Below are positions 1-6,724 of a stretch of DNA of 10,168 nt, one piece after another. Numbering within the stretch: position 1 is the stretch's first letter; each line of letters starts with the position of its first letter. The stretch spans positions 1 to 10,168 of the forward strand of contig CAYLIP010000072.1 of the NCBI GenBank assembly GCA_964383855.1, read 5' to 3'. The notes beneath the pieces were generated by a model, which had not been told where the DNA came from, ran no database searches, and worked only from the letters and a program-made list of their open reading frames with translations. The DNA is from CAZHAC01 sp964383855 (GTDB lineage Bacteria; Chloroflexota; Dormibacteria; Dormibacterales; Dormibacteraceae). A program made the position numbers and the translations under genes.

Positions 1-505
1 TCGCGTAGGCGCGGGCGATGTGCTCGCCGCCCGCCTTGCTGGCCGCGTAGGGGCTGCGCGGCCGGAAGCAGTCGTCCTCCCGTGAACGCCCTTCCGCCAC
101 GTCGCCGTAGACCTCGTCGGTGCTCACCAGGTGGAACACCTGGTGCCGGTTGGCGAGGGCCGCCTCGCAGAGCACGGCGACCCCGTGGACATCGGTCTCC
201 ACGAAGGCGAAGGGGTCCATGATCGAGCGGTCGACGTGCGTCTCGGCCGCGAAGTTGACGATCGCGTCCACCTCCGCCGCCAGCCGGCCCACCAGCTCGC
301 GGTCGCAGATGTCGCCGTGCACGAAGCGGAATCCCTGGTCGCCCTCGAACTCGCTCAGGTTGGCCGGGTTGCCGGCGTAGGTGAGCTTGTCCAGGACCCA
401 GACCTCGGTTTGCGGGCGCTCGCGCCGGAGCAGGCGGACGAAGTTGGACCCGATGAAGCCGGCGCCGCCGGTCACCAGCAGCCGGCGGAATGACCGATCG
501 TTCAC
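1..505 (-). CDS. rmlB: dTDP-glucose 4,6-dehydratase, partial (C-terminus beyond left edge)
   Basis: This is the N-terminal 168 residues of a cytoplasmic extended-SDR enzyme that converts dTDP-glucose to dTDP-4-keto-6-deoxyglucose, the second step of dTDP-rhamnose synthesis. The Rossmann NAD-binding motif GGAGFIG is at residues 13-19, ETHVDRSI at 88-95, the STDEVYGD segment with the catalytic Asp-Glu pair at 128-135, and the YxxxK pair at Tyr153/Lys157. The substrate-binding C-terminal half lies outside the window. The start is a GTG at 505-503. It overlaps the rmlC stop by 4 nt (GTGA), and a GGAG Shine-Dalgarno sits 5 nt upstream inside rmlC (plus positions 511-514), so translation is probably coupled. 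Other 4,6-dehydratases share this fold, but the rmlA-rmlC-rmlB order makes the dTDP-glucose enzyme by far the best call. An rmlD-like reductase may follow beyond the edge, which I cannot see. Confidence 0.95.
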   Translation of the reverse strand, partial: MNDRSFRRLLVTGGAGFIGSNFVRLLRRERPQTEVWVLDKLTYAGNPANLSEFEGDQGFRFVHGDICDRELVGRLAAEVDAIVNFAAETHVDRSIMDPFAFVETDVHGVAVLCEAALANRHQVFHLVSTDEVYGDVAEGRSREDDCFRPRSPYAASKAGGEHIARAYA

Positions 506-951
506 TTGATCTCCGGGCCGCGCCGCCAGTCGTAACCGATCTCCGGGGAGTCATGCGGGATGCGGCCCTCCTCCTCGGGGTCGTAGACGCTGGAGGTGAT
601 GTAGAGGAGGTGCGTCAGCTCCATCGCCCGGCAGCCATGGGCGACGCCGGGCGGGATCCGCAGACAGGAGGAGCCATAGGCGTCGCCCATCAGCAGCTCC
701 ATGAGCTCGCCACGGGTCGCCGACTCCTCCCGCGTGTCATAGAGGGCCACCTTGAGGGCGCCGATGCAGTACCACCAATCGATCTGCGTGCGATGGACGT
801 GCCAGGCCTTGGCGGTGCCCGGGTGCATGAGCGAGTGGCTCCACTGCCCGAAATGGTCGAAGAAGCCGTCGGTCTCGCGAATCACCTCGCGGAAGAAGCC
901 CCGCTCGTCGGCGTGCGTGACCAGCTGCTTGACCTCGACTCCCTCGATCAT
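502..951 (-). CDS. rmlC: dTDP-4-dehydrorhamnose 3,5-epimerase family protein (short cupin form)
   Basis: This 149-residue cupin probably epimerises dTDP-4-keto-6-deoxyglucose at C3 and C5 to give dTDP-4-keto-L-rhamnose. It has the family's DERGFFRE segment (15-22), a PPGVAHG strand (100-106), tyrosines 117 and 123, and the closing PHDSPEIGYDW region (132-142). It is shorter than the usual roughly 180 residues. The canonical RGLHxQ box is replaced by KAWHVH (48-53), giving a His-x-His pair that keeps one histidine at the catalytic position. Short relatives of this type occur in archaea and some deep bacterial lineages, so a 3- or 5-only epimerase or another dTDP-sugar isomerase remains possible. 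The ATG shares its A with the rmlA stop (TGATG), and a strong AAGGAG lies 5 nt upstream. The stop overlaps the rmlB start. Confidence 0.82.
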   Translation of the reverse strand: MIEGVEVKQLVTHADERGFFREVIRETDGFFDHFGQWSHSLMHPGTAKAWHVHRTQIDWWYCIGALKVALYDTREESATRGELMELLMGDAYGSSCLRIPPGVAHGCRAMELTHLLYITSSVYDPEEEGRIPHDSPEIGYDWRRGPEIK

Positions 952-1700
952 CAGGACTCCTTGTTGGCACCGTGCTGGCGCACGTAATCGTTGACCGCGT
1001 AGTAGGCCTCGATCGATTCTCCGGCGTCGCCCCAGAACCCCTCCAGGACGTCGTACTCCATCATCCCCTCGGCCACGAAGTGATTGTTGACGTCGGTGAT
1101 CTCGAGCTCGCCCCGGCCCGACGGACGCAGATCGGGAAGGATGCTGAAGACCTCGGGCGGATAGAAGTAGATGCCGGTCACCGCGAAGCTGCTGGGCGGC
1201 GTCTCGGGCTTCTCCACGATCCGCACCACCCGCCGGCCGTCGGGCCCGAACTCGGGCACGCCCAGGTGGCGCAGGTGCTGCGCCTCCTCGATCGCCGCCA
1301 GCAGGATTCGAGCGCCCCCGGCCTGGGCGCTGAAGTTCTCGACCGCGCCCCGAATCGAGCGCTCGACGATGTTGTCGGCGAGCATCACCACGACGCGGTC
1401 GCCGCCCACGAAGCGCTCGGCCAGGCCGAGCGCCTCGGCGATGCCCCCCGCGCGCTCCTGGTATGCGTAGAAAAGCCGCTCCAGCCCGTACTCGTGGCCG
1501 TTGCCGAGGAGGCGCAGGAACTCGCCCGCGTGCGTGCCGCCCGTCACCAGCATCAGCTCGGTGATCCCGGCTCGAACGAGCGCCTCGACCGCGTAGCTGA
1601 TCATCGGGCGGTCGTAGATGGGAAGCAGGTGCTTGTTGGTGATCCGGGTCAGCGGGGACAGGCGGCTGCCGGTGCCGCCTGCGAGGACAACGCCCTTCAA
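951..1700 (-). CDS. rmlA: Glucose-1-phosphate thymidylyltransferase (short form)
   Basis: This enzyme makes dTDP-glucose from dTTP and glucose-1-phosphate, the committed step to dTDP-rhamnose. In the 249-residue product the nucleotide-binding loop GGTGSRLSPLT is at 8-18 with Lys23 following, the Mg-binding LADN at 107-110 (usually LGDN), VEKP at 162-165, GELEITDVN at 197-205 and a WGDAG segment at 223-227 near the C-terminus. It is shorter than the roughly 290-residue allosteric RmlA, lacking the C-terminal extension, so it resembles the short RmlA class. I chose the TTG at 1700-1698 because the protein then begins MKGVVLAGG, as in the family. An in-frame ATG at 1829 would add 43 low-complexity residues running across the dinB promoter. 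There is no Shine-Dalgarno, but a TAGAAT box ends 8 nt before the TTG, suggesting a leaderless mRNA. It is first gene of the rmlA-rmlC-rmlB operon. Confidence 0.93.
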   Translation of the reverse strand: MKGVVLAGGTGSRLSPLTRITNKHLLPIYDRPMISYAVEALVRAGITELMLVTGGTHAGEFLRLLGNGHEYGLERLFYAYQERAGGIAEALGLAERFVGGDRVVVMLADNIVERSIRGAVENFSAQAGGARILLAAIEEAQHLRHLGVPEFGPDGRRVVRIVEKPETPPSSFAVTGIYFYPPEVFSILPDLRPSGRGELEITDVNNHFVAEGMMEYDVLEGFWGDAGESIEAYYAVNDYVRQHGANKES

Positions 1701-1708
1701 CTCAGGCG

Positions 1709-1714
1709 ATTCTA
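1709..1714 (-). promoter_or_regulatory. Candidate -10 box for the rml operon
   Basis: TAGAAT on the minus strand ends 8 nt before the TTG start of rmlA, the distance expected if transcription begins at or just before the start codon. A second -10-like GATAAT lies a little further upstream (minus strand, plus positions 1725-1730). No convincing -35 element is visible for either. This is inferred from sequence alone. Confidence 0.4.
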
Positions 1715-1839
1715 ACCGGGCCAGATTATCGGGCAGGAGGGGTGCGCCGGGCCCAGCGGCCCCGGCCGGGAACTCCGTCCGGCTGGTGGGCTGGGCTCCA
1801 TGGTGCCGTGGCGAGGGGCCAAACGCCATATGTTGGGGC

Positions 1840-1845
1840 TAAACT
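1840..1845 (+). promoter_or_regulatory. Candidate -10 box for dinB (leaderless)
   Basis: TAAACT ends 7 nt before the dinB ATG at 1853, so the predicted transcription start falls on or next to the A of the start codon. There is no Shine-Dalgarno before the ATG, which agrees with a leaderless transcript. I found no LexA-type box (neither GAAC-N4-GTTC nor CTGT-N8-ACAG) in the 152-bp divergent gap 1701-1852, so SOS control is not supported here. Confidence 0.45.
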
Positions 1846-1852
1846 CCGGCCC

Positions 1853-2941
1853 ATGCCGAGGGCGGATGCATGGCCGCGGACGATCGTCCACGTCGACCTT
1901 GATGCCTTCTACACGTCGGTTCACCAGCGCGACGACGAGACCCTGCGCGAGATCCCGGTCGCGGTGGCCGGCCGCTCGCGGCGCTCGGTGGTGATGGGCG
2001 CCTCGTACGAGGCGCGGGCCTTCGGCGTCCAGTCGGCGATGCCGCTGGCGGAGGCGGAGCGGCTCTGCCCGCAGCTGACGGTGGTGGCGCCGGCGCCGGC
2101 CAAATACCGCGAGGCATCGCGCCAGGTGCACGCCATCCTGCGGCACTTCGCACCGCCCGAGCGCATCCAGCCGATCGCCCTCGACGAGGCCTACCTTGAC
2201 GTCACCGCCCGCACCCGCCACGGCACCACCACCCCCGAGGAGGTGGCTCGCCGGATCAAGTTCATGGTGCGGACGGATGTCGGCCTCACGTGCAGCGTCG
2301 GCGTGGCGACCAGCAAGCTCGTGGCCAAGGTGGCCAGCGACAGCCGCAAGCCGGATGGGCTGGTGATCGTCCTGCCCGAGACCGAGGCCGATTTCCTGGC
2401 GCCCTTCCCGATCGCGGCGCTGCCCGGGCTCGGGCCCAAGACGGCGGAGCGGCTGCGCCTGATGGGAATGCGCACGGTGGGCGACCTCGCCGCCCACGAC
2501 ACGCAGCGGCTGCTGCAGGCGCTGGGCACCAGCGGAGCGGTGCTGCAGCGGCTGGCCCAGGGCCGCGACCGCGAGCCGGTCGACGGCACGCGGCCGGCCA
2601 AGACGATCAGCGCGGAGACGACCTTCGAGCGGGACGTGGCCGACGGCACCGAGCTCGAGCTGGCGCTGCGCGACCTCACCGACCGCGTGACCGAGCGGCT
2701 CAAGGCTGAGGGAGTTCGGGCCCGGACGATCTACGTCAAGCTGAAGCTGCCCGACTTCCGGCTCGTCAGCCGGCAGGTCAGCCGCACCAGCGCCACCGAC
2801 GACGTGGAGACGATCTTCCGCGCCGCCAAGTCGGCGCTCGAGAAGTCCCACCTCGAGTCGCGGCCGGTGCGCCTGATCGGAGTCGGCCTGTCCGGCCTCG
2901 TCCATCCCCAGCCCGACCTCCAGATGAGCCTCTTCGACTGA
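1853..2941 (+). CDS. dinB: DNA polymerase IV (Y-family translesion polymerase)
   Basis: This error-prone polymerase copies past damaged template bases. The 362-residue product begins with the palm motif HVDLDAFYTSV, carrying metal ligands Asp15 and Asp17 and a tyrosine steric gate (Tyr20). It also has YEARAFGV (52-59) and the catalytic ALDEAYLD with Asp111/Glu112. The thumb contains SVGVATSKLVAKVAS and a helix-hairpin-helix (LPGLGPKTAERL), followed by the little-finger domain. The last six residues, QMSLFD (357-362), are a QxxLF sliding-clamp-binding motif. The ATG at 1853 was chosen over the in-frame ATG at 1742 because the extra 37 residues are not family-like and a -10 box lies directly upstream. 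The usual Glu of the SVE segment is His24 here. It is divergent from rmlA and convergent with the exonuclease gene, and looks like a stand-alone unit. Confidence 0.96.
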   Translation: MPRADAWPRTIVHVDLDAFYTSVHQRDDETLREIPVAVAGRSRRSVVMGASYEARAFGVQSAMPLAEAERLCPQLTVVAPAPAKYREASRQVHAILRHFAPPERIQPIALDEAYLDVTARTRHGTTTPEEVARRIKFMVRTDVGLTCSVGVATSKLVAKVASDSRKPDGLVIVLPETEADFLAPFPIAALPGLGPKTAERLRLMGMRTVGDLAAHDTQRLLQALGTSGAVLQRLAQGRDREPVDGTRPAKTISAETTFERDVADGTELELALRDLTDRVTERLKAEGVRARTIYVKLKLPDFRLVSRQVSRTSATDDVETIFRAAKSALEKSHLESRPVRLIGVGLSGLVHPQPDLQMSLFD

Positions 2942-2989
2942 GGGCCCATCCCGCGCCCGCAAAGCGCTCTGGACGCGTGGTGCGGAGCT

Positions 2990-3733
2990 TTAAGACGAGC
3001 TGGAAGTGGAGCTTGAGGAGCTCGAAGTCGAGCTCGAAGTCGAGCTCGAGGGCACCCGCCGCCCGCGGCGGCGCGGCGGCCGCCGGCTGGGCGCCCCGGT
3101 CTCGATCCGCGAGCGGTCGATCGACGGCCGCGGGAGCGCCTCCAGCACCTGCCCGAGGACCGTCCACCCGAACCTCGCCCGGCCCCGCCGGACCAGCTCC
3201 CGGAAAACCGCCGCCGTCGCCTGCGCGTCGCTGAGCGCGGCGTGGGCCGGGTTGGCCTCGATGCCCAGCTCTTCGACCACCCGCGCCAGCCCGGGCGTCT
3301 GGCCGCCGGGCAGGTCGAGGACCAGCCGGGCCATGGCCGAGGTGTCGATGACGGGGTGCTCCAGCGGCTGCTTCAGGCCCCGGCCGACCAGGTAGGTGTC
3401 GAACGCGTCGTGGCTGTGCTCGACCAGCGCGGCGCCTCTCGCGAAGCGCAGAAAGGCCTTGCGGGCGTCGCCGAACTGGGGCGCCCCGGCCAGCATGGCG
3501 CGGTCGATCTGGTGGCGCTTCTGGGCGTAGCGGTTGATCGGCGCCCGGCAGTCGACCAGGGTGTCGTAGAAGGAGAGCGGGCCGTCGAGCCGGAAGCGCT
3601 CGGCGCCGATCTCGATGATCAGGAAGGGGCTGTTGCCCGTCGTCTCGACGTCGAGGGCGACATACTCGGCGGCGTCGAGAGGGGTTTCCGGGGTGACCGG
3701 GTCATCGGCGAAGGCAAGCTCTTCGAAGAGGAC
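2990..3733 (-). CDS. DnaQ-like DEDDh 3'-5' exonuclease with Ser/Thr repeat tail; start uncertain
   Basis: This is a 3'-5' exonuclease of the DnaQ/RNase T fold, able in principle to trim DNA or RNA ends. Numbering from a putative start at 3733, the Exo I motif ALDVETTG holds Asp28 and Glu30, Exo II is HSHDAFDTYLV with Asp112, and Exo III is AHAALSDAQATA with His164 and Asp169, so the DEDDh set is complete. After residue 215 comes an Arg/Pro stretch and then an almost pure Ser/Thr tail to residue 247. The frame holds no ATG, GTG or TTG between the end of the sugar transferase gene and Exo I. The only in-frame ATG upstream (4129) lies deep inside that gene. An AGGGAGG Shine-Dalgarno (minus strand, 3748-3742) is 8 nt before a GTC at 3733, used here as provisional start. 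It is the last gene of the flippase-transferase cluster. The physiological substrate cannot be told from sequence. Confidence 0.82.
   Translation of the reverse strand, partial: VLFEELAFADDPVTPETPLDAAEYVALDVETTGNSPFLIIEIGAERFRLDGPLSFYDTLVDCRAPINRYAQKRHQIDRAMLAGAPQFGDARKAFLRFARGAALVEHSHDAFDTYLVGRGLKQPLEHPVIDTSAMARLVLDLPGGQTPGLARVVEELGIEANPAHAALSDAQATAAVFRELVRRGRARFGWTVLGQVLEALPRPSIDRSRIETGAPSRRPPRRRGRRVPSSSTSSSTSSSSSSTSSSS
2997..3050. repeat. Short tandem repeat, 12-bp unit GAGCTCGAAGTC with 9-bp variants
   Basis: Five head-to-tail units are readable on the plus strand: GAGCTGGAAGTG (2997-3008), GAGCTTGAG (3009-3017), GAGCTCGAAGTC (3018-3029), an exact second copy (3030-3041) and GAGCTCGAG (3042-3050). 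All lengths are multiples of three, so copy-number changes keep the reading frame. On the minus strand they encode the SSST-type C-terminal tail of the exonuclease. The other frames read as ELEV-like or ELDF-like repeats, but only the Ser/Thr frame joins the exonuclease domain. Confidence 0.85.
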
Positions 3734-3765
3734 CGGCCCGCCCTCCCTGGGCTTGAGCCAGACAG

Positions 3766-5178
3766 CTAGTACGCGTTCTTGTGGGTCCAGACGCGGAACA
3801 ACGTTATCAGCAGAATCTTGAGGTCGAAGGCCAGGCTCCAGTTCTCGATGTAGTAGAGGTCGTAGATCAGCCGCTCCTCGACCGGCGTCTGGCCGCGCAG
3901 ATCGTTGGCCTGGGCCCAGCCGGCAAGCCCGGGGCGGACGCGGAGCCGGTCGCCGTAGCGCGGGAGCCGCCCGGTGAACTCCCGCACGAACTTGGGCCGC
4001 TCGGCGCGGGGGCCGACCAGGCTCATGTCGCCGGCCACGATGTTCCAGAGCTGGGGCAGCTCGTCCAGGCTCAGGCGGCGGATGACCCGGCCCACCCCGG
4101 TCCTCCGGGGATCGTCCTTGCTGGCCCACACCGGGCCGCTCCTGCGCTCGGCGTCGACCCGCATGCTGCGGAACTTGAGCATCCGGAAGGTGCGGCCGCG
4201 CAGGCCCACCCGCTCCTGGCGGAGGAGCACCGGGCCCGGACTCGTCGCCCGGACCAGCACCGCGATCAAGGCCAGGACCGGTGAGAGAAGGATCAGCCCG
4301 AGACCCGCGAACACGAAGTCGAAGGCGCGCTTCACGGCCTGCGCGGGACCGTCGATGTCGAGGCCGCGCCGGAACTGGAGGAGCGGGATGCCGTCGAGCT
4401 GGTCGCCGGTGACCTGGCTGGTCATGATCTCGAGCATCGAGGGCACGATCCGGAAGTCGACCGAGTCCTCACCGCAGCGCTCGATCAGCGCCAGCAGGCG
4501 CTCCTGGCTGACGTCGGTCATGGCCATGAAGACGACGTCGGCCCGCCCCCGGCGGACCATGGCGGGCAGATCGTCAACCCCCCCGAGCACCTGCACGCCG
4601 GCCAGCTCGGCGCCCGGCTCGACGCGGTCGGCGAGCACCCCGACCAGCTGGTAGCCGTAGTCGGGAAACATCCGGATCCGCTGGATGAGGAGGTCGGCGG
4701 CCGCCCCCCAGCCCACCACCAGGGCGCGATCGGCCCCCTTGCCCCGGCGCCGCCGCTGGGCCTGGTAGCGGCGGAGCGTGTAGCGGGAGAGGATCAGGGC
4801 CAGCGCCGAGATCACCACCCAGGAGACGAAGACGAGGCGGGAGAACTCGAAGTGCGGCTCCCGAAAGAGCCCGATCGCGGCCAGCACCACCACGTCGGCG
4901 ACCAGCAGCGAGCCCGCCATCGCGAACAGCTCGTCGATGAACTGGAGGCCGCGCCGGTGCCGGTACGACCCGGTCAGCGCGAAGACGGTGACCACGACCA
5001 GCGCGGCCAGGGGCGCCGCCTGCTGGTAGCGCTGCGGGTCGGGGACCTCGCCGCCCGTGAGGGGGATCCGGCTGCCGACCACGTAGTAGCGGAACCAGTA
5101 GGCCAGGGCGACGCTGAGCGTGGCCATGAGGGCGTCCGTCAGCACCCGCCCGGCGGTCATCACGCGGGCGTTGGTCAC
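3766..5178 (-). CDS. Polyprenyl-phosphate sugar-1-phosphate transferase (exopolysaccharide priming enzyme)
   Basis: This 470-residue membrane protein of the WcaJ/WbaP class starts glycan assembly by placing a sugar-1-phosphate on undecaprenyl phosphate. Hydrophobic segments at about 14-34, 55-70, 85-105 and 113-131 form the N-terminal membrane part. A nucleotide-binding-like domain (about 150-270) follows. The catalytic sugar-transferase domain begins with VKRAFDF (282-288) and a membrane-inserting hairpin, then KFRSM (335-339), the Asp372-Glu373 pair of LDELPQ (Asp-Glu nucleophile dyad in PglC), MSLVGPR and RPGLAGWAQ (415-423). Length and order match the family. The sugar, glucose or galactose or another, cannot be read from sequence. 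The start is a GTG at 5178 overlapping the flippase stop by 4 nt (GTGA). An ATG at 5160 is an alternative. Coupling with the flippase gene implies a shared polysaccharide pathway. Confidence 0.93.
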   Translation of the reverse strand: MTNARVMTAGRVLTDALMATLSVALAYWFRYYVVGSRIPLTGGEVPDPQRYQQAAPLAALVVVTVFALTGSYRHRRGLQFIDELFAMAGSLLVADVVVLAAIGLFREPHFEFSRLVFVSWVVISALALILSRYTLRRYQAQRRRRGKGADRALVVGWGAAADLLIQRIRMFPDYGYQLVGVLADRVEPGAELAGVQVLGGVDDLPAMVRRGRADVVFMAMTDVSQERLLALIERCGEDSVDFRIVPSMLEIMTSQVTGDQLDGIPLLQFRRGLDIDGPAQAVKRAFDFVFAGLGLILLSPVLALIAVLVRATSPGPVLLRQERVGLRGRTFRMLKFRSMRVDAERRSGPVWASKDDPRRTGVGRVIRRLSLDELPQLWNIVAGDMSLVGPRAERPKFVREFTGRLPRYGDRLRVRPGLAGWAQANDLRGQTPVEERLIYDLYYIENWSLAFDLKILLITLFRVWTHKNAY

Positions 5179-6650
5179 GGCCTCACCGCCCGCCGGAAGA
5201 GGTCGAGCTCGCCCGGGTCGAGCGCGCGGATCAGGAACACCGCGACCGCATATACCACCGCGCCGGCCGGGATGGCGGCGACCGCCCAGTAGGGGCCGCC
5301 GGCGCGGAAGGGGGCGATCACGAGCCCCATGAGCAGGCCGGCGACCAGGATGCGCCAGCTCAGGTGCAGCGCGGGCAGGGCGAAGAGGTGGCGGCGAACC
5401 AGCCACCAGGACACCGACAGCAGGACCGCCTCGGTGAGCACGGTGCTGATCGAGGCGCCGATGTAGCCCCAGATCGGGATCATGACCAGGTTGAGGCCCA
5501 CGTTCACCACCATCGACACGATCGAGGCGCCGGTGAAAGCGGCCTGGCGGTCGATCGAGTTGAGCGCTCCGATGAAGGCGTTGTTCACGAACATGAGCAC
5601 GATGCCGCCGCCCAGGATGGCGAGCGCGGGCGCCGACTCCGGGTACGCGAGCAGGCGGGCGAAGCCGGGCGCTAGCACCACCGTGCCCACGGTCAGCGGC
5701 CAGCCCACGAGCAGCAGCAGCTTGTAGAAGCGCTCGATGCCCGGCCGCAGCCGATCGCGGGACTCCCGGTGGAAGACCGAGAGAACCGGATAGACCACGT
5801 TCAGCATGGAGACCGGGATGAAGAGGAGGGCCTCGAAGGGCTTGTAGGCGGCGGCGTAGAGCCCGACCTCCGCGTTGGGGCGGAAGAGCCCGAGGATGGG
5901 CTGGTCGGACTTGAAGTAGACGGTCGTGATCACGAAGGTCATGGCAAAGGGCAGGCTCTGGCGCAGCCAGCTCCGCATCAGCCCCCACTCGAAGCGAGGA
6001 CGCAGGCGCGCCAGCCCGGTCACCTGCAGGACCGCCACTATGTAGGCGCAGCTCACGCCCCACATCGCCGCGTAGGCCCAAACGAAGTAGGCCTCGTGCG
6101 CGCCGGCGGCGATCCCGGCCAGGGTCAGCGCGAGCAGGACGATCGCCTCGACCACGATGCCCACCGCCTCGAAGCCGACGCGCTGGCTCGCGTAGAAGGT
6201 CTGGCGGAGCAGTCCCGAGTAGGACTGGAGGAGCAGCATCAGGAAGCCGGGCACGGCCAGGTAGTCGAGCCCGTACGGCAGCAGCGCCAGGGCCAGGACC
6301 GCGAAGGCGACCAGCCCCATCACCAGGCGGAGCGTGACCAGGTTGCCGAGGTAGCGGCTCATCTCCCCCGGGTGCCGGGCCGCCTCGCGCGGGTAGAGGC
6401 TGTTGAACCCGAGGTCGATGAGGACGGTGACGATGCTGGCCACCGTGACCAGCAGGCTGAAGCGCCCGAACCGTCCGGCGCCCAGGTGGTGGATGGTGAG
6501 CACGACGGTGAAGAGCGCGAGGGCGCGGCTGAGGAAGCGCGCGGCCAGCACGAGGGCGGTGTTGCGGAGCGCGCGCGAGCCCTGACCGGCCGCCTGCGGG
6601 CGGGGCTCGGCAGGGCCTGGCTGCGGTCCCTGGGCGGCGGCGTCTGGCAA
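5175..6650 (-). CDS. Oligosaccharide flippase / polysaccharide biosynthesis transporter (Wzx-like)
   Basis: This multi-pass membrane protein of the polysaccharide-transporter family in the MATE-related superfamily is expected to move undecaprenyl-linked oligosaccharides to the outer face of the membrane. After a Pro/Ala/Gln-rich N-terminus of about 25 residues come RNTALVLAARFLSR and a conserved-looking DLGFNSLYPREAARH stretch. About a dozen or more hydrophobic helices follow to the end. I place the start at the TTG at 6650, giving 491 residues, because TAGCAT ends 8 nt upstream, the same spacing as at rmlA. A GTG at 6674 (499 residues) is nearly as plausible. An in-frame ATG at 6764 would run across the Rieske promoter and 5' end and is unlikely. 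The stop overlaps the sugar-transferase start by 4 nt. No partner polymerase (Wzy) is in the window. The substrate glycan is unknown. Confidence 0.9.
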   Translation of the reverse strand: MPDAAAQGPQPGPAEPRPQAAGQGSRALRNTALVLAARFLSRALALFTVVLTIHHLGAGRFGRFSLLVTVASIVTVLIDLGFNSLYPREAARHPGEMSRYLGNLVTLRLVMGLVAFAVLALALLPYGLDYLAVPGFLMLLLQSYSGLLRQTFYASQRVGFEAVGIVVEAIVLLALTLAGIAAGAHEAYFVWAYAAMWGVSCAYIVAVLQVTGLARLRPRFEWGLMRSWLRQSLPFAMTFVITTVYFKSDQPILGLFRPNAEVGLYAAAYKPFEALLFIPVSMLNVVYPVLSVFHRESRDRLRPGIERFYKLLLLVGWPLTVGTVVLAPGFARLLAYPESAPALAILGGGIVLMFVNNAFIGALNSIDRQAAFTGASIVSMVVNVGLNLVMIPIWGYIGASISTVLTEAVLLSVSWWLVRRHLFALPALHLSWRILVAGLLMGLVIAPFRAGGPYWAVAAIPAGAVVYAVAVFLIRALDPGELDLFRRAVRP

Positions 6651-6658
6651 GCGCGCCA

Positions 6659-6664
6659 ATGCTA
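6659..6664 (-). promoter_or_regulatory. Candidate -10 box for the flippase operon
   Basis: TAGCAT on the minus strand ends 8 nt before the TTG at 6650, repeating the geometry seen before rmlA. If the flippase starts instead at the GTG at 6674, this box lies inside the gene and is not a promoter. No -35 element is evident. Confidence 0.3.
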
Positions 6665-6694
6665 CCCGCAGCACCGAGCCCGGCTTCTGGCCTG

Positions 6695-6703
6695 TGCTAA
6701 ATT
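6695..6703 (+). promoter_or_regulatory. Extended -10 promoter for the Rieske-cytochrome b operon
   Basis: TGC followed directly by TAAATT gives an extended -10 (TGn-TAnnnT) in an otherwise very GC-rich gap between divergent genes. A start site about 7 nt downstream would leave a leader of roughly 15 nt carrying the GGAGAG ribosome-binding site at 6711-6716. No good -35 is visible, as is common with extended -10 promoters. Confidence 0.5.
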
Positions 6704-6710
6704 CGGGCTC

Positions 6711-6716
6711 GGAGAG
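6711..6716 (+). promoter_or_regulatory. Ribosome-binding site (GGAGAG) that points to an ATA start
   Basis: GGAGAG is separated by 8 nt from the in-frame ATA at 6725. No ATG, GTG or TTG occurs in this frame between the preceding stop (TAA at 6698) and the GTG at 6791, which lies 74 nt beyond this site, too far for it to serve. Confidence 0.5.
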
Positions 6717-6724
6717 CACCTGAG

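Noticed and set aside
1815..1838. Possible operator dyad (CCAA ... TTGG) upstream of dinB
   Set aside because: Only four-base arms match, and the centre is not symmetric. It fits no known LexA box.
1712..2962. Long minus-strand open frame opposite dinB (416 codons)
   Set aside because: Low-complexity His/Arg/Gly-rich product with no family motifs. It is the antisense shadow of dinB in GC-rich DNA.
2942..2989. Possible bidirectional terminator between dinB and the exonuclease
   Set aside because: The AAAGcgCTC / GAGCTTT arms pair imperfectly around a long loop, and there is no proper T-run. Not strong enough to call.
2990..3768. Programmed frameshift fusing the sugar transferase to the exonuclease
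   Set aside because: The frames differ by one, but I see no slippery heptamer near the stop, and the transferase ends at its normal family C-terminus.
3766..6081. Extended 771-codon reading of the sugar transferase frame
   Set aside because: The first 300 or so codons are the out-of-frame shadow of the flippase. The GTG at 5178 with the 4-nt overlap is the natural start.
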